Shown: positions 4,789 to 5,291 of the stretch, piece after piece
Layout of the letters: each line of letters begins with the position of its first letter
Numbering within the stretch: the stretch's first letter is position 1
The notes under the pieces: generated by a model
Seen by the model: only the letters and a program-made list of their open reading frames with translations
Database searches by the model: none
What the model was told of the DNA's origin: nothing
Program-made: the position numbers and the translations under genes
NCBI GenBank assembly: GCA_028717525.1
Contig: JAQUNT010000202.1
Span: 1 to 5,291, forward strand
DNA length: 5,291 nucleotides
Direction: 5' to 3'
Source of the DNA: Elusimicrobiota bacterium
GTDB lineage: Bacteria > Elusimicrobiota > Elusimicrobia > UBA1565 > UBA9628

Positions 4789-5291
4789 CTAGGAAGCGCC
4801 GAGCTTGTGGAAGTAGCGGGAGACCTTGCCCTTCATCTGCTCAAGCACGGAGAGGATCGCGGCCGGGTCCTTGGCCGCCGAGCCCGCGGGGTCCAGGCGG
4901 AAGCCGGTGTTGGCGTCGAGCAGGTCCGCTCCCGTGGCGTCCATGGCCGCGGAGGCGTTCTGCGGGTTGAGGCCGCCGGCCAAGGCCACCGGCTTGCCCG
5001 TCGCCTCGTGCACGCGGTCGATGATCGCCCGCGCCGCGCCCCAGTCGTTGGTCAGGCCCGTGCCGCCGATCTGGTCCCGGGCGGGGTTGGCGGTGTCGAG
5101 CAGGAGCCCGTCGACGAAGGGCTGGCTGGCCAGCTCGACTGCCTGAGCGAGCAGAGTGCCCAGGTCAAAGGGCTCGCCGGACCTGGGCACGTGCATGGCC
5201 TTGATGATCTTGGCGGCCGGGAAGGCTTTCTTGACCTGGGCGATCTCGGAGAGGGGCATGGCGTCGTGGATCTGGATGATGTCCGCGGGCG
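4789..5291 (-). CDS. Phosphoribosylanthranilate isomerase-like (TrpF-like) protein, 5' end beyond window
   Basis: A TIM-barrel protein resembling TrpF, which isomerises N-(5'-phosphoribosyl)anthranilate in tryptophan synthesis. About 166 C-terminal residues are visible; the start and the N-terminal catalytic cysteine region lie past base 5291. Reading on the minus strand: PADIIQIHDA (like the VQLHG strand), VDGLLLDT with the likely general-acid Asp (complement of about 5091-5114), GGTGLTNDW (like the GGTG-x-x-DW loop) and PVALAGGLNPQNA (complement of about 4955-4998). A KDPAAIL stretch follows near the end. The last phosphate-binding motif is unusual: DANTGFR (complement of about 4898-4917) where TrpF normally has a DVSSGVE-like sequence. 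No other trp gene is visible. The frame stays open upstream of the internal ATG at 5259 with matching motif sequence, so that ATG is not the start. A TrpF-like paralogue with another substrate is possible. Confidence 0.72.
   Translation of the reverse strand, partial: PADIIQIHDAMPLSEIAQVKKAFPAAKIIKAMHVPRSGEPFDLGTLLAQAVELASQPFVDGLLLDTANPARDQIGGTGLTNDWGAARAIIDRVHEATGKPVALAGGLNPQNASAAMDATGADLLDANTGFRLDPAGSAAKDPAAILSVLEQMKGKVSRYFHKLGAS

Overview
This window comes from a GC-rich bacterium whose coding frames show strong third-position G/C bias. It carries peptidoglycan genes (an AmiC-type amidase and a glutamate racemase) and a Rho factor. An amidase of this type with an apparent regulatory insertion suggests a diderm cell plan. 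The sequence alone does not fix the phylum. Elusimicrobiota or a deltaproteobacterium-like lineage are guesses, not results.

Positions 1-3882 hold a tightly packed plus-strand cluster: the 3' part of an N-acetylmuramoyl-L-alanine amidase gene, murI (ATGA overlap), rho (after a 49-base gap with a good ribosome binding site), a ridA-family gene (ATGA overlap) and an unrecognised polytopic membrane protein (TTG start inside ridA). The overlaps suggest one transcript with translational coupling. The first two genes serve cell-wall turnover and D-glutamate supply, rho serves transcription termination, and ridA clears reactive enamine/imine intermediates. The role of the membrane protein is unknown.

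Positions 3883-3984 are a structured spacer with three inverted repeats in a row. The last is a long imperfect hairpin followed by a T-rich run, so it is a candidate terminator for the cluster. It also contains the only strong Shine-Dalgarno sequence of the next gene, which encodes a PIN-like protein (3985-4548) with no visible antitoxin partner. Positions 4549-4757 contain no intact gene. They hold a short Lys/Ala-rich reading frame with no start codon that looks like the leftover 3' end of a gene. A 10-bp GAAA-loop hairpin (4758-4781) sits next to the end of a minus-strand TrpF-like isomerase gene that runs off the right edge.

The most interesting item is Rho. The ATPase core looks complete, but the usual N-terminal helical and cold-shock RNA-binding domains are absent. 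In their place are about 85 residues of Gly/His/Gln/Arg-rich low-complexity sequence. No CRISPR array, insertion sequence, rRNA or convincing tRNA is present.
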